A model generated the notes under the pieces. The model was not told the DNA's origin and made no database searches. It worked only from the letters and a program-made list of their open reading frames with translations. This document shows, one piece after another, positions 25,321 to 33,014 of a DNA stretch of 64,000 nucleotides. The stretch is from Bythopirellula sp. Lineage in GTDB: Bacteria; Planctomycetota; Planctomycetia; Pirellulales; Lacipirellulaceae. The DNA lies in assembly GCA_028285205.1 (NCBI GenBank), contig JANQQA010000163.1:1-64000 (forward strand), given 5' to 3'. Numbering within the stretch: the stretch's first letter is position 1; each line of letters opens with the position of its first letter. The position numbers were made by a program, and so were the translations under genes.

Positions 25321-26151
25321 TCAGGTGACTGGTCTGCGCCGCCTCGTGATCAACAACGGCACCGCAGTCCCCAACAGCAAGATCGTGGACGGCTCGGGAA
25401 TCCGTGCGGTGATGTTAATGGGTAATGATAACGATTCAACTTGAACGAAACGAAAAAAGAATGTCGCGTCCGCGCCCGGAGTTACTGGGATGATGTCGAT
25501 ATCCTGAGAATCCGAGTTGCCGATACGTAGGGTCAGGTCACCTTCGGAGAAACCTGGATCGACGCCCAACACCATGTTCAGCGAGGTCGGATCGATTCTA
25601 TCCGTGTTGAAAGTTCTGATTCCCTCGCCAAGTCTCCCCGTTAACGAGAACCCACTGGGTTCCGCGCCACTCTCATACTCCCAATCAAGCAAGAACTCGG
25701 TGCCAACCGTATCGCCATCCATCGGGCTGAGTATTGTGGGGGTTTCTGGAAACAAGTCGGGTGTGATTTCCGGAAGTGTAAATTCATACTCCAGGAATTC
25801 ATCACCACGCCGTTCAGTAAAGGCCCAAGTTCCCGGAAATGTGGACTGCGCTGCTGACAAAGAAACGTCTTCTCGAAGAACCCTAAATGTGCCTGTAGGA
25901 AGTTCCGTTCCTGCAGTTCCGTCAGGGGCGATAAGAGACGCCACCTCTGCGTCTGGGGTCAAAGGAGAAGGAGTCAGAGTGACATTGACCCTATACACAG
26001 GATCGCCCTCGCGCGTCGGCAATTGGTCCAACGATGCGACTACGGAAAACTGCGTCTGCGCCATCGCTTTGCTGCTAGGCCAAACATTCAAGCAAGCAGC
26101 CACTGCGATAGCAGCGCACGCGAACAATCTCAAAGTTTGAATGCCTCTCAT
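25321..26151 (-). CDS. PEP-CTERM protein, duplicated paralogue 1
   Basis: This 276-residue protein has a signal peptide (about 8-32, FACAAIAVAACLNVW...AMAQ). It then has a beta-rich body with the paralogue-shared core FTERRGDEFLEYEFTLPEIT and MDGDTVGTEFLLDWEYESGA. The tag is IPEPSTILLLG, a hydrophobic segment, then ITRRRRPVT and a stop. It is a tandem paralogue of the gene at 26339-27253; coding, upstream and downstream sequences all align. The function of the body is unknown. Confidence 0.88.
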   Translation of the reverse strand: MRGIQTLRLFACAAIAVAACLNVWPSSKAMAQTQFSVVASLDQLPTREGDPVYRVNVTLTPSPLTPDAEVASLIAPDGTAGTELPTGTFRVLREDVSLSAAQSTFPGTWAFTERRGDEFLEYEFTLPEITPDLFPETPTILSPMDGDTVGTEFLLDWEYESGAEPSGFSLTGRLGEGIRTFNTDRIDPTSLNMVLGVDPGFSEGDLTLRIGNSDSQDIDIIPVTPGADATFFFRFVQVESLSLPINITARIPEPSTILLLGTAVPLLITRRRRPVT

Positions 26152-26338
26152 TGGTTCTGCTCCGGTTGAAGACTGATGAATAGATGCCTATAACTTCTCC
26201 ATTGTGAAGCTCGTAGGGGATTTACGTCAAGGATATTCTCGAATCCTGCATAAGGCGTGGGCTCAATCGGCCTCGCTCACCGCAAGCCGATACGAGTTCA
26301 CATACCGCTCCGCGTCGTCCGCTAGTGTTCCTGCGTTG

Positions 26339-27253
26339 TCACGACGTCGACGGCTTCAACCAGCCGATCGGGCGATGAAAACTCAACCGCACCGAGCAGT
26401 ATGCGGCCAGCGTGGCGGGTGAGGGCTGCCAGGCGATGCGTGTGCATCGCCTTGTGACTAACAGTGGCACCGCAATCCCCAGCAGCAGGATCGTCGTCGG
26501 CTCGGGAATGCGAACGGTAACGTCAATCGGCACGGAGAACGCCTTTATCCGTAGGAAATCGAATGCAAACGTCGCGTTTGCGTTTGGGGATACAGAGATG
26601 ATGTCGAGCGGTTGAGAATACGAATTCCCAACGCTTATCGTTAGATCACTTTCGGTTACGCCTGGGATTAAGTTCAATAAGATATTGACTGAGGTGCTAT
26701 CGATTGTCTCGCGATCAATAACACGGACTCCTCCGGTACTCGTAAAACTCATCGATAAGCCATCGGGTTCTGCTCCGCTTTGATACTCCCAGTCAAGCAG
26801 GAACTTGGTTCCAACCGTATCGCCATCTGTTGGGCTGACAATCGTAGGGGTTTCTGAAAACAAGTCGGGTGTGATCTCCGGAAGTGTAAACTCATATGCA
26901 AGCAGTTCATCACCGCGTCGTTCGGTGAACGTCCAAGTGCCAGAAAACGCTTCTTTCGCGTCCGACAAGTCGAGATTCTCACGTTGCACCCACAGCGAAT
27001 CTGATGGAAAGAACTCCACACCGACAATCCCATTCGGGGACACCAACGATTCGACGACCGCGCCGGGACTGATAAATGGATTTGCTCTCACGGAGAACTC
27101 ATAGACTGGGCTGCCTCCCAGTGTCTGTTGTTCCTCCAAAATGGCGGTCAAAGAGAATCTGGTCTCCGCATTAGCTTGTGTCGCGTTATTCAGGCCGATA
27201 AGGATCGCCAGCAACGCGAAGACGCGTCGTCTCGTCGATAATGTGCTTCTCAT
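26339..27253 (-). CDS. PEP-CTERM protein, duplicated paralogue 2 with read-through tail
   Basis: The start is taken at ATG 27253 (MRSTLSTRRRVFALLAIL, signal peptide); the frame is open to 27304. The 304-residue protein shares the core FTERRGDELLAYEFTLPEIT and TDGDTVGTKFLLDWEYQSGA with paralogue 1, and the tag IPEPTTILLLG...VTRRCTR. Paralogue 1 stops a few codons after its Arg cluster. Here about 30 more residues follow (AWQPSPATLAAYCS...WLKPSTS). They are encoded by the antisense of a decayed gene copy. A tail after the sorting signal is unusual for PEP-CTERM proteins and may impair processing. Confidence 0.85.
   Translation of the reverse strand: MRSTLSTRRRVFALLAILIGLNNATQANAETRFSLTAILEEQQTLGGSPVYEFSVRANPFISPGAVVESLVSPNGIVGVEFFPSDSLWVQRENLDLSDAKEAFSGTWTFTERRGDELLAYEFTLPEITPDLFSETPTIVSPTDGDTVGTKFLLDWEYQSGAEPDGLSMSFTSTGGVRVIDRETIDSTSVNILLNLIPGVTESDLTISVGNSYSQPLDIISVSPNANATFAFDFLRIKAFSVPIDVTVRIPEPTTILLLGIAVPLLVTRRCTRIAWQPSPATLAAYCSVRLSFHRPIGWLKPSTS
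26342..26424 (+). pseudogene. Decayed copy (C) of the 3' end of the gene at 22611-23123
   Basis: GACGTCGACGGCTTCAACCA at 26343 matches GACGTCGATGGCTTCAAACA of the intact gene. GAGCAGTATGCGGCCAGC (from 26395) matches its end, with a frameshift between the two and a lost stop. It gives EQYAAS in one frame. It sits in the same position relative to paralogue 2 as copy B does to paralogue 1. Confidence 0.65.
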
Positions 27254-27528
27254 TGGTTCTGCTCCGGTTGAAGAATGATGAATAGATGCCTCTATGTTCT
27301 TCATTTTGGAGCCGATAGTGCATTTACGTCAAGGATATCCTCAAAACCTGCGTGCAGATTGACTTTGTCGACGCAAGAAACCTATCGAGCGGCGAACACC
27401 GAACTATGCCGAGATGCGTGAATAGGCCGTGCTCGTAATCTCGAACGTCAGCAAGCTGCGGGGCGGCGCATACTCCAGAGCGCGAGAAATCGCGGCTCGG
27501 CGGCGGAACGAGAATTCATCCCGAGAAT

Positions 27529-28149
27529 TCAATACGCGCAGGCACAGGAGCCACTGATGTGAGTTCCCAGTACCACAGGACTCATGGCGGGAACATAGGA
27601 CTTTCCGTTGAATCCCCAGTGGTAGCCGCGGCTGTTCAGCACCGAAACGCGGCGGCGGCCGTGCCACTCCCAGCGCAGGCCGCTGTCGAGGTCATAGTGC
27701 GAGCGGATCGTTCGTGTGCGAACGACTTCCCATCGGTCGTCCGTCCCGAGTCGGACGTAGATCTTGCTCGCTTCGGTGCGACTCTTTTCGAACCACGTGC
27801 CGGCTGCCTCTTCCACGAGTTGTTGCGTTTCGCGACTTGAAGTAGCGAGATCAAAGTTCTCTGGCAACTCGGTCGAACCCGGTCCCAGTGCGTAGGAGAA
27901 TCCACCCCCTTCAACCGCGTAAGCCCAGACGTAGCGATTGTGGCGCGGACTGAAATGACTATAGATCTTGCCCGGTTTGACCTCAGCGGGATCCACAGGA
28001 ACTGGCTCACCAGACCGGGGGTCGGCACGGCGAATTTCACCAGGATTTACTTCTGCGGCCAGGCAGGTAGTCGGGTGCAAGCCGAACGACGAAAACAACC
28101 CGAAGGCCGAGCAGAGCAGCAATAGAGCTAAATGACTTCGGACGATCAT
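27529..28149 (-). CDS. Secreted hypothetical protein
   Basis: The start is taken at ATG 28149 because a signal peptide (MIVRSHLALLLLCSAFGLFS...CLAAEV) begins there; the open frame reaches 28233. The 206-residue product has NPGEIRRADPRSGEPVPVDP, HFSPRHNRYVWAYAVEGGGF (a Trp/Tyr-rich beta region) and a C-terminal half with WEVVRTRTIRSHYDLDSG, WEWHGRRRVSVLNSRGYHW. It ends SGSCACAY. I do not recognise the family. It looks periplasmic or surface-exposed. Confidence 0.72.
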   Translation of the reverse strand: MIVRSHLALLLLCSAFGLFSSFGLHPTTCLAAEVNPGEIRRADPRSGEPVPVDPAEVKPGKIYSHFSPRHNRYVWAYAVEGGGFSYALGPGSTELPENFDLATSSRETQQLVEEAAGTWFEKSRTEASKIYVRLGTDDRWEVVRTRTIRSHYDLDSGLRWEWHGRRRVSVLNSRGYHWGFNGKSYVPAMSPVVLGTHISGSCACAY

Positions 28150-28364
28150 GCTGAGAAAATCTCTGTACAAGTAGTCTGCCAATGGAACGAGAGCACCTAC
28201 TTTCAGCCTAGCTCCCAAAACCTGCACCTTCAAGCGAAATCGGAGCCTTCCGGCGTCGCGACGACAATCGTAGGCTCGGTTAGCCGGTTTTGAAGAAAAC
28301 GGTCCTTGATGACCGTTGCAATTGCGCTTTGAGGCAAATGCAGAGATGTTCTATAGTCGGGATC

Positions 28365-29510
28365 ATGGCGAGCAATGATGGCAAAGCTGACAATCAACGT
28401 GAGACTGCATCTTTGGATGCAAGTTTCCCAGACACGCCGGATATGCGTGAGGTTTTCGGAGACAAGTGTGACGATCCTGTGTTTCGGCAATCCTGGCTTG
28501 ATACCAACAGAGCCATAGAAGAGGCAGGCGAGCAAGCTTCCAAAGAACTCCAAGCAGAGCTTGAGCCGACCGTCATCGAAGATGGTATCGACTCTGAATT
28601 CGTTGCCTATTTGAGAGAAACTGACCAAGGTGTTGAGACGGATTCAAGAGGTCGGATCTGCAAGCTTTGGATAGGGTTCGACCAACAAACCGAATCACTC
28701 CCTACGATTCTAGGACGTATCGCACCGCTCCAACGTGTTCAGTTTCTAAAGCTGGTTGGAAGCGATACCCTTGACGATGTAAAGATCTCATTGCCCAGCA
28801 ATGCTCTTCTGGCGCTAGCGCGATGGAATGACTTGAAACACCTTCATTTGGAGCCTGTTCCTATCGAGGGTGAGGCCATAGCAAAGTTAGTGAGTGCCGG
28901 TGGCCTGTCACAATTGGAAGTACTACACGCATACATTGGCGGAGGCACAGATGTACTCTTGGAAGCAATACAGAATTGCCAGAAGATTCGAGAGCTGCAT
29001 ATCTCCGGAAGTGATCTGACCGACACCGGCCTCTCGTTTGTTTCCGGCCTGCATGACCTGGAGTCCCTGGATGCTAGTGACACAGCAATTACGGGTCGAG
29101 GACTCAACTATCTAAAGCCACTCATAAAGCTACGGGAACTGCAGATCGAAGATACGGAAATAGGCGATATAGGCTTTTCTTATCTATCGAATCTAAAACA
29201 CCTGGAAGAGCTTTACACGAGTTGTTCGAAGGTTACCGATGAAGGACTGTTGTTCCTTTCTGATCTCAGCAACTTAAAGGATTTAAGTCTAAGTGGTGCG
29301 AATATCAGTTTGGTTGGGATTGAGCACCTATTGCCGCTCACAAACCTCCAAACGTTGTTTCTTGACGATACGCAACTAGGGGATGAAGTCCTTCCCATCT
29401 TGAGTCAGATGCAGCACTTAAGGAACTTGTTCCTCATGGAAACGAAGATTACCGCACGCGGCGTTAAGTCTTTACAGGCTGATTTATACCATTGCGATAT
29501 CGTGCATTGA
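28365..29510 (+). CDS. Leucine-rich repeat protein
   Basis: The start is ATG 28365 (MASNDGKADNQ); the longer frame begins at 28290. The 381-residue protein has a charged N-terminal part, and from about residue 110 a series of 24-residue leucine-rich repeats: LHISGSDLTDTGLSFVSGL, LDASDTAITGRGLNYLKPL, LQIEDTEIGDIGFSYLSNL, LSLSGANISLVGIEHLLPL and LFLDDTQLGDEVLPILSQM. These form a curved protein-binding surface. No signal peptide or membrane segment is seen. Base composition here is lower in GC than in the core genes. It is the first of several orphan genes in an accessory stretch. Confidence 0.85.
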   Translation: MASNDGKADNQRETASLDASFPDTPDMREVFGDKCDDPVFRQSWLDTNRAIEEAGEQASKELQAELEPTVIEDGIDSEFVAYLRETDQGVETDSRGRICKLWIGFDQQTESLPTILGRIAPLQRVQFLKLVGSDTLDDVKISLPSNALLALARWNDLKHLHLEPVPIEGEAIAKLVSAGGLSQLEVLHAYIGGGTDVLLEAIQNCQKIRELHISGSDLTDTGLSFVSGLHDLESLDASDTAITGRGLNYLKPLIKLRELQIEDTEIGDIGFSYLSNLKHLEELYTSCSKVTDEGLLFLSDLSNLKDLSLSGANISLVGIEHLLPLTNLQTLFLDDTQLGDEVLPILSQMQHLRNLFLMETKITARGVKSLQADLYHCDIVH

Positions 29511-29581
29511 CGACGCCTAAGGTTGATCAGTCGGAGTGTCGATATGCCGATGCACGTCAAAGTCAAAGCAAGTTGCGTTCG

Positions 29582-29598
29582 GCCTACGAACTCACATC
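29582..29598 (+). repeat. 17-base direct repeat, copy 1
   Basis: GCCTACGAACTCACATC occurs here and again at 31148-31164. The flanking bases remain similar (CCACG versus TCACG, then a G/C-rich stretch), and both copies read AYELTSH in one frame. Its nature is unknown. Confidence 0.6.
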
Positions 29599-29644
29599 CC
29601 ACGTCGGACGAAGCGGGCAATTCGCTCTACGAATTGAGGTCATC

Positions 29645-30013
29645 GTGACAGATCAAACGCATAGTGAATGGTACAAGGCGGCAACCGAGCTAAAGTCCAA
29701 GCTTGAGTCGTCTCCAAACGACCTCGAGCTTGCCCAAGAGTATTGGACACTCATCAGCGGTGGAACCGGTTTCGACGCGCGTAGTGGTCCGCGCTTGGTC
29801 GCTACCTTTCGCTCGTGTGCGCTCAAGTGCGATGAGGGTCTCGAATTGCTCATCTCAGCATTCAGGCAGCTGGCGGATGATACCGGCGAGTATCCGAGAG
29901 CCGAGTTGATTGACCCTCCGCTGGAAAACGCCTTGCGATTCGTAGCCGGTCAATCAGAAAACAAGCTAGCCCGTGAGGCGGCTTGGGTGCTCAGCTTCGT
30001 TGATGACGATTGA
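29645..30013 (+). CDS. Hypothetical protein
   Basis: The start is taken at GTG 29645 with GAGG 5 bases upstream. The frame is open back to 29492, overlapping the LRR gene, but the upstream codons carry a short repeat and do not look like part of the gene. The 122-residue product is helical (WYKAATELKSKLESSPNDLE, YWTLISGGTGFDARSG, EGLELLISAFRQLADDTGEY). No domain is recognised. It is soluble, without signal peptide. Confidence 0.6.
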   Translation: MTDQTHSEWYKAATELKSKLESSPNDLELAQEYWTLISGGTGFDARSGPRLVATFRSCALKCDEGLELLISAFRQLADDTGEYPRAELIDPPLENALRFVAGQSENKLAREAAWVLSFVDDD

Positions 30014-30114
30014 CGTGTCGCAATAATGCCTGGGCGGACGCGCCTGTGCTGAGAATTCATTTGCCGCTATAATTGGGCAGTGTTCGTAGCTGCCAACTAT
30101 TGGGTGTTCTAACC

Positions 30115-30306
30115 ATGCAACTGTTCCGCCAGATAGTTACTGTGGTCGTGTGTTCGATTGTCACGTCACTTTCCTATTGGGTCTATCGCGAATCCGGCGG
30201 CAGTGGCTTTTTTCTTCCGATGTTCAGCTTGCTAATTATTTGGTGGAGCGTTGGACACTTCTGCCTGCGATCTTATGAAAGAAGCAGGGCTGAGCACGAG
30301 AGATAA
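30115..30306 (+). CDS. Small membrane protein
   Basis: ATG 30115 opens a 63-residue protein with two hydrophobic segments (about 5-23 and 30-48: QIVTVVVCSIVTSLSYWVYR, FFLPMFSLLIIWWSVGHFCL) and a basic/acidic tail. A TATAAT at 30068-30073 stands about 40 bases upstream and may be its -10 box. No family is recognised. Confidence 0.5.
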   Translation: MQLFRQIVTVVVCSIVTSLSYWVYRESGGSGFFLPMFSLLIIWWSVGHFCLRSYERSRAEHER

Positions 30307-30426
30307 GCACCCTTGCTCGCATCAGGCGCCGCGAACTACTCCAAGGCCACTCGGCACCAGCGTGAAATAGCTTGTCGGCGCACGAACTTTGCTAAGACAG
30401 CGTTCAAGCGATGAAGTCGGCGCAGT

Positions 30427-31038
30427 CTATTGGGTATCGACCGCCGACTCGACCTGAGTCGCGGCACGCGAAAGGGCCCAGCACCATACGAACATCACCA
30501 TGATCCCGAGTCGCTGTCCGACGCCAGGGGTCTGTTGTAGGAACGCGTTTGATGCGAACGCTGGCAGCAGAAGTAGACTGGCAACCACGCATGTGAGGAG
30601 GGCGCTTCGAGAGACGCCGAGCTCAACGAGGGCCCGCGGCCACACGCAAGCAGCCCATATAAGTGCCACCGGTCCGAGCAGCACAAATACTGCATGGGCG
30701 ATCGTCCAGTTACTTTCCATGCGCAACTCAAAGTCTGCGGGGATCGCGGAAGCAGCGAACGCAATTCCGAGGGCGATGACGCTCCATCCTCCCGTCGAGC
30801 GGACTCCATGTCGCACCAAAAGTTGCTGCAGGCCGATTCCGAACAGTACAACCATCGCACCAGTAAGGAAAAATCCGAGTGCATTCCAGAGCACTGCATT
30901 GGGAGCACCGAAAGCCCCCAACTCGCTAACTGCCTTGGTGAAATGCGAGTAGTTCGGATGGATGGCCGCAAACACGAACAGGCAAGCAAAGAACCAACAG
31001 CCAACTAGCTTCCCAAAGTGCAGTCGAGAATCGCTCAT
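30427..31038 (-). CDS. DUF998-family integral membrane protein
   Basis: The start is taken at ATG 31038 (MSDSRLHFGKLVG); the frame is open to 31128. The 203-residue protein has about six hydrophobic segments. It has the pattern of DUF998 proteins: IHPNYSHFTKAVSELGAFGA near the first loop (the family has a conserved 'YS...iSeLga..ap.a'), NALGFFLTGAMVVLFGIGL, and later AIPADFELR. The function of DUF998 is unknown. Neighbours are unrelated orphan genes. Confidence 0.8.
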   Translation of the reverse strand: MSDSRLHFGKLVGCWFFACLFVFAAIHPNYSHFTKAVSELGAFGAPNAVLWNALGFFLTGAMVVLFGIGLQQLLVRHGVRSTGGWSVIALGIAFAASAIPADFELRMESNWTIAHAVFVLLGPVALIWAACVWPRALVELGVSRSALLTCVVASLLLLPAFASNAFLQQTPGVGQRLGIMVMFVWCWALSRAATQVESAVDTQ

Positions 31039-31147
31039 GACTTGTATTCGGACGGCAAATTCGAGTATTGCCGAGAAAGTCAGTAACGCTTTACGAGCTG
31101 CGTTCAGCGTGCAAAGAGCCGGTGGCACTCAGCCGAACGTCGTCGCA

Positions 31148-31164
31148 GCCTACGAACTCACATC
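31148..31164 (+). repeat. 17-base direct repeat, copy 2
   Basis: Identical to 29582-29598 (GCCTACGAACTCACATC). Upstream of it, GCGTTCAGC (about 31100) and GCCGAACG (about 31132) can pair as an imperfect stem. Confidence 0.6.
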
Positions 31165-31372
31165 TCACGCGAACCGCTCCGGTCGGCAGTTGATGGGATT
31201 GTTGAGTAACTGGGGCCGTGTCGATGCCGGACCGTAAGTCGCCTGGGTCGACGAAGCCGGGGCGTTTTAGCGGTCATCTCGAGAAGAAGTCGAAAAGTCG
31301 TCGTATCGTACAGTCGACGGATGGGTGGTGCCAGGCAACAACTGGCTTTCAGCTTCACGGTCCATTCCTATA

Positions 31373-32101
31373 ATGCACTCTATCGTAGATTTCTCGTTTT
31401 CAAGCAAGGACCGTCATCTACAAAGCGTCGTGGATCACAACAACAGATTATCGCATGAGTTGCTCACGAGCGTCGTGGATTCGCTTGAGACTACCCAACG
31501 CGAGAGTGGTGGGTTCAATCATTTGGCAGCTCGCTATGCTGGAAACACGTCATTGATTCTAGGGTTTGAGGATTTGGCGGACCGATTCTTACGGCTGCTA
31601 TCTGGACTTACAGCGGAACAGTATTGGTCAGGAATGATGACGAATGTCCCCCGCACCAATAAGGTTCCGAACGGAGCTAGGCAGCTAGATGATCAAACAA
31701 GGATCAACGAAGATCATCCTGTATTTCCTGTCTGCTACGTCCCGTCCATCATCAGTGAATCTGAAGAACACCTATATGCTTGTTTGACTCGCGACTATGA
31801 TTTTGCTTTTTTGAAAGCCACGGACGAACTCAAAATGACTGAGGTAATGCTTACGCAAGCAATCCTTGGTGATACTGAACTCGCTATAGAATCAACTAAG
31901 CGGTTGTCCGAACAACACCGGAAAGAGAATGTCTATTTGGTCGTTGCTATTGAGCGTTTTCGTTGCGGCGATTTGGACGGTGCGTATGAAGTTTACGATT
32001 CCCTTAACGACGATTTACTCGATATATGGGGTGCATCGCAGATGGCACTCGGCATTGCAAATCGTATCCCATGGATGATCTACCCTTACCCAGACTACTA
32101 A
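31373..32101 (+). CDS. Hypothetical soluble protein
   Basis: ATG 31373 gives 242 residues (MHSIVDFSFSSKDRHLQSVV). The frame is open back to a GTG at 31325. No Shine-Dalgarno precedes the ATG. A TATAAT (31369-31374) overlaps it, and a 49-codon frame (31224-31373) ends with TAATG at this ATG, so the true start is uncertain. The protein is mixed alpha/beta with no signal peptide; the second half is helical (LKMTEVMLTQAILGDTELAI, FRCGDLDGAYEVYDSLNDD). The family is not recognised. It is lower in GC than the core genes. Confidence 0.65.
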   Translation: MHSIVDFSFSSKDRHLQSVVDHNNRLSHELLTSVVDSLETTQRESGGFNHLAARYAGNTSLILGFEDLADRFLRLLSGLTAEQYWSGMMTNVPRTNKVPNGARQLDDQTRINEDHPVFPVCYVPSIISESEEHLYACLTRDYDFAFLKATDELKMTEVMLTQAILGDTELAIESTKRLSEQHRKENVYLVVAIERFRCGDLDGAYEVYDSLNDDLLDIWGASQMALGIANRIPWMIYPYPDY

Positions 32102-32274
32102 ACCTAAAAACCGGATGACAAGACATCTACATCTAGAGTAGCCTACCTGTTAGCTAACAATATGTTTCTTGCTGGCCGCACAGTACAAACACAATGCGCC
32201 TCAGCGTGAAACGCCGAGCGCAGTGGGTATCAGCATGTTCCACAATCGTTGATCCCCACCGCGTACCGAATCGG

Positions 32275-32682
32275 TCATTGCATGTTTGCCGACTGGGGTT
32301 GCAGCAGGTCCCACTTGTTGCCGTATAGGTCTAGGAATACCGCAACGGTGCCGTAGGGTTCTTCTCTCGGCTCCTCGATAAAGACCACACCCTTGGATCT
32401 GTAGCGCTCGAAGTCCCGCCAGAAGTCGTCCGTATATAAAAATAGAAACACGCGGTCGCCCGCTTGAGATCCCACGACACGGCTCTGGTCTTTGTTGGAC
32501 GCCTTAGCAAGCAGCAAGAGCGACTCTGCGGCACTTGGTGGCGAAACGACAACCCAACGCTTACTTTGCAGCGGCACGGGGGTGTCCTCAACGAGTCGGA
32601 AACCAAGCTTCTCGACGAAAAACTCTATGGCTTCGTCGTAGTCAGCAACAACAAGCGAGACAAGGCCAAGCGATTGTTTCAC
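32275..32682 (-). CDS. VOC (glyoxalase/bleomycin-resistance) family protein
   Basis: This 135-residue protein begins at GTG 32682 with the paired beta-alpha-beta-beta-beta pattern of the vicinal oxygen chelate fold: SLVVADYDEAIEFFVEKLGF, VEDTPVPLQSKRWVVVSPP, VFLFLYTDDFWRDFERYRSK, GVVFIEEPREEPYGTVAVFLDLYGNKWDLLQP. The C-terminal Tyr-Gly-Asn-Lys-Trp is typical. Metal ligands cannot all be assigned. The activity (isomerase, dioxygenase or antibiotic binding) is not predictable. The GTG overlaps the TGA of the upstream broken frame (GTGA), the usual sign of an operon. Confidence 0.85.
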   Translation of the reverse strand: MKQSLGLVSLVVADYDEAIEFFVEKLGFRLVEDTPVPLQSKRWVVVSPPSAAESLLLLAKASNKDQSRVVGSQAGDRVFLFLYTDDFWRDFERYRSKGVVFIEEPREEPYGTVAVFLDLYGNKWDLLQPQSANMQ

Positions 32683-32999
32683 GCTAGTAACTCTGGGGGC
32701 GTTGTATTCTGTAAAGAGGCGAAAGCTTCATTGATGTTGGCAACCTGCAGCTGGCCGCCGGACATTTGGAAGTGTACTTCAACTGTCAAACTATCGACTA
32801 GAGCTATCTACCAATGCGGAGTGCATCACCAAACCACGTTCGTGATACTCTACAGGATCTCACGCCACTCGTCCGTCGCCGGCAAGGTGATCACCAAAAC
32901 AAGTAGCCTGGGTTGGCCGTCAAGCGTGACTCATCAATTCCGATCTACGTTCCAATCATGAATTCGATGACGCTCTGCTACTCTTAGCCCTAGCTCGGC
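32679..32999 (-). pseudogene. Probable pseudogene upstream of the VOC gene: one frame with five internal stops
   Basis: Read on the minus strand from 32999, a single frame of 107 codons gives protein-like sequence: ERHRIHDWNVDRN, two TGA, VTLDGQPRLLVLVITLPATD, EWREIL, TAG, SITNVVW, TGA, CTPHW, TAG, IALVDSLTVEVHFQMSGGQ, LQVANINEAFASLQ. It ends PPELLA and TGA overlapping the VOC start. The amphipathic wording and the GTGA overlap suggest a once-intact operon partner. I do not recognise the family. Chance cannot be excluded without homologues. Confidence 0.4.
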
Positions 33000-33014
33000 T
33001 TACGTATTTGGTTG

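Noticed and set aside
29511-31170. Possible integron attC sites around the 17-base repeat
   Set aside because: The stem GTTCAGC...GCCGAAC has the R boxes in the wrong order (starts with GTT, ends with AAC on either strand), the genes are in mixed orientations, and no integrase is present.
32464-32961. Plus-strand 165-codon frame
   Set aside because: It is antisense to the VOC gene and to the decayed frame; its amino-acid order is not protein-like, and the minus-strand reading is coherent.
32679-32999. Reassignment of stop codons as an explanation for the interrupted frame
   Set aside because: Neighbouring genes end at TAA, TAG and TGA in the normal way, so decay is the simpler explanation.
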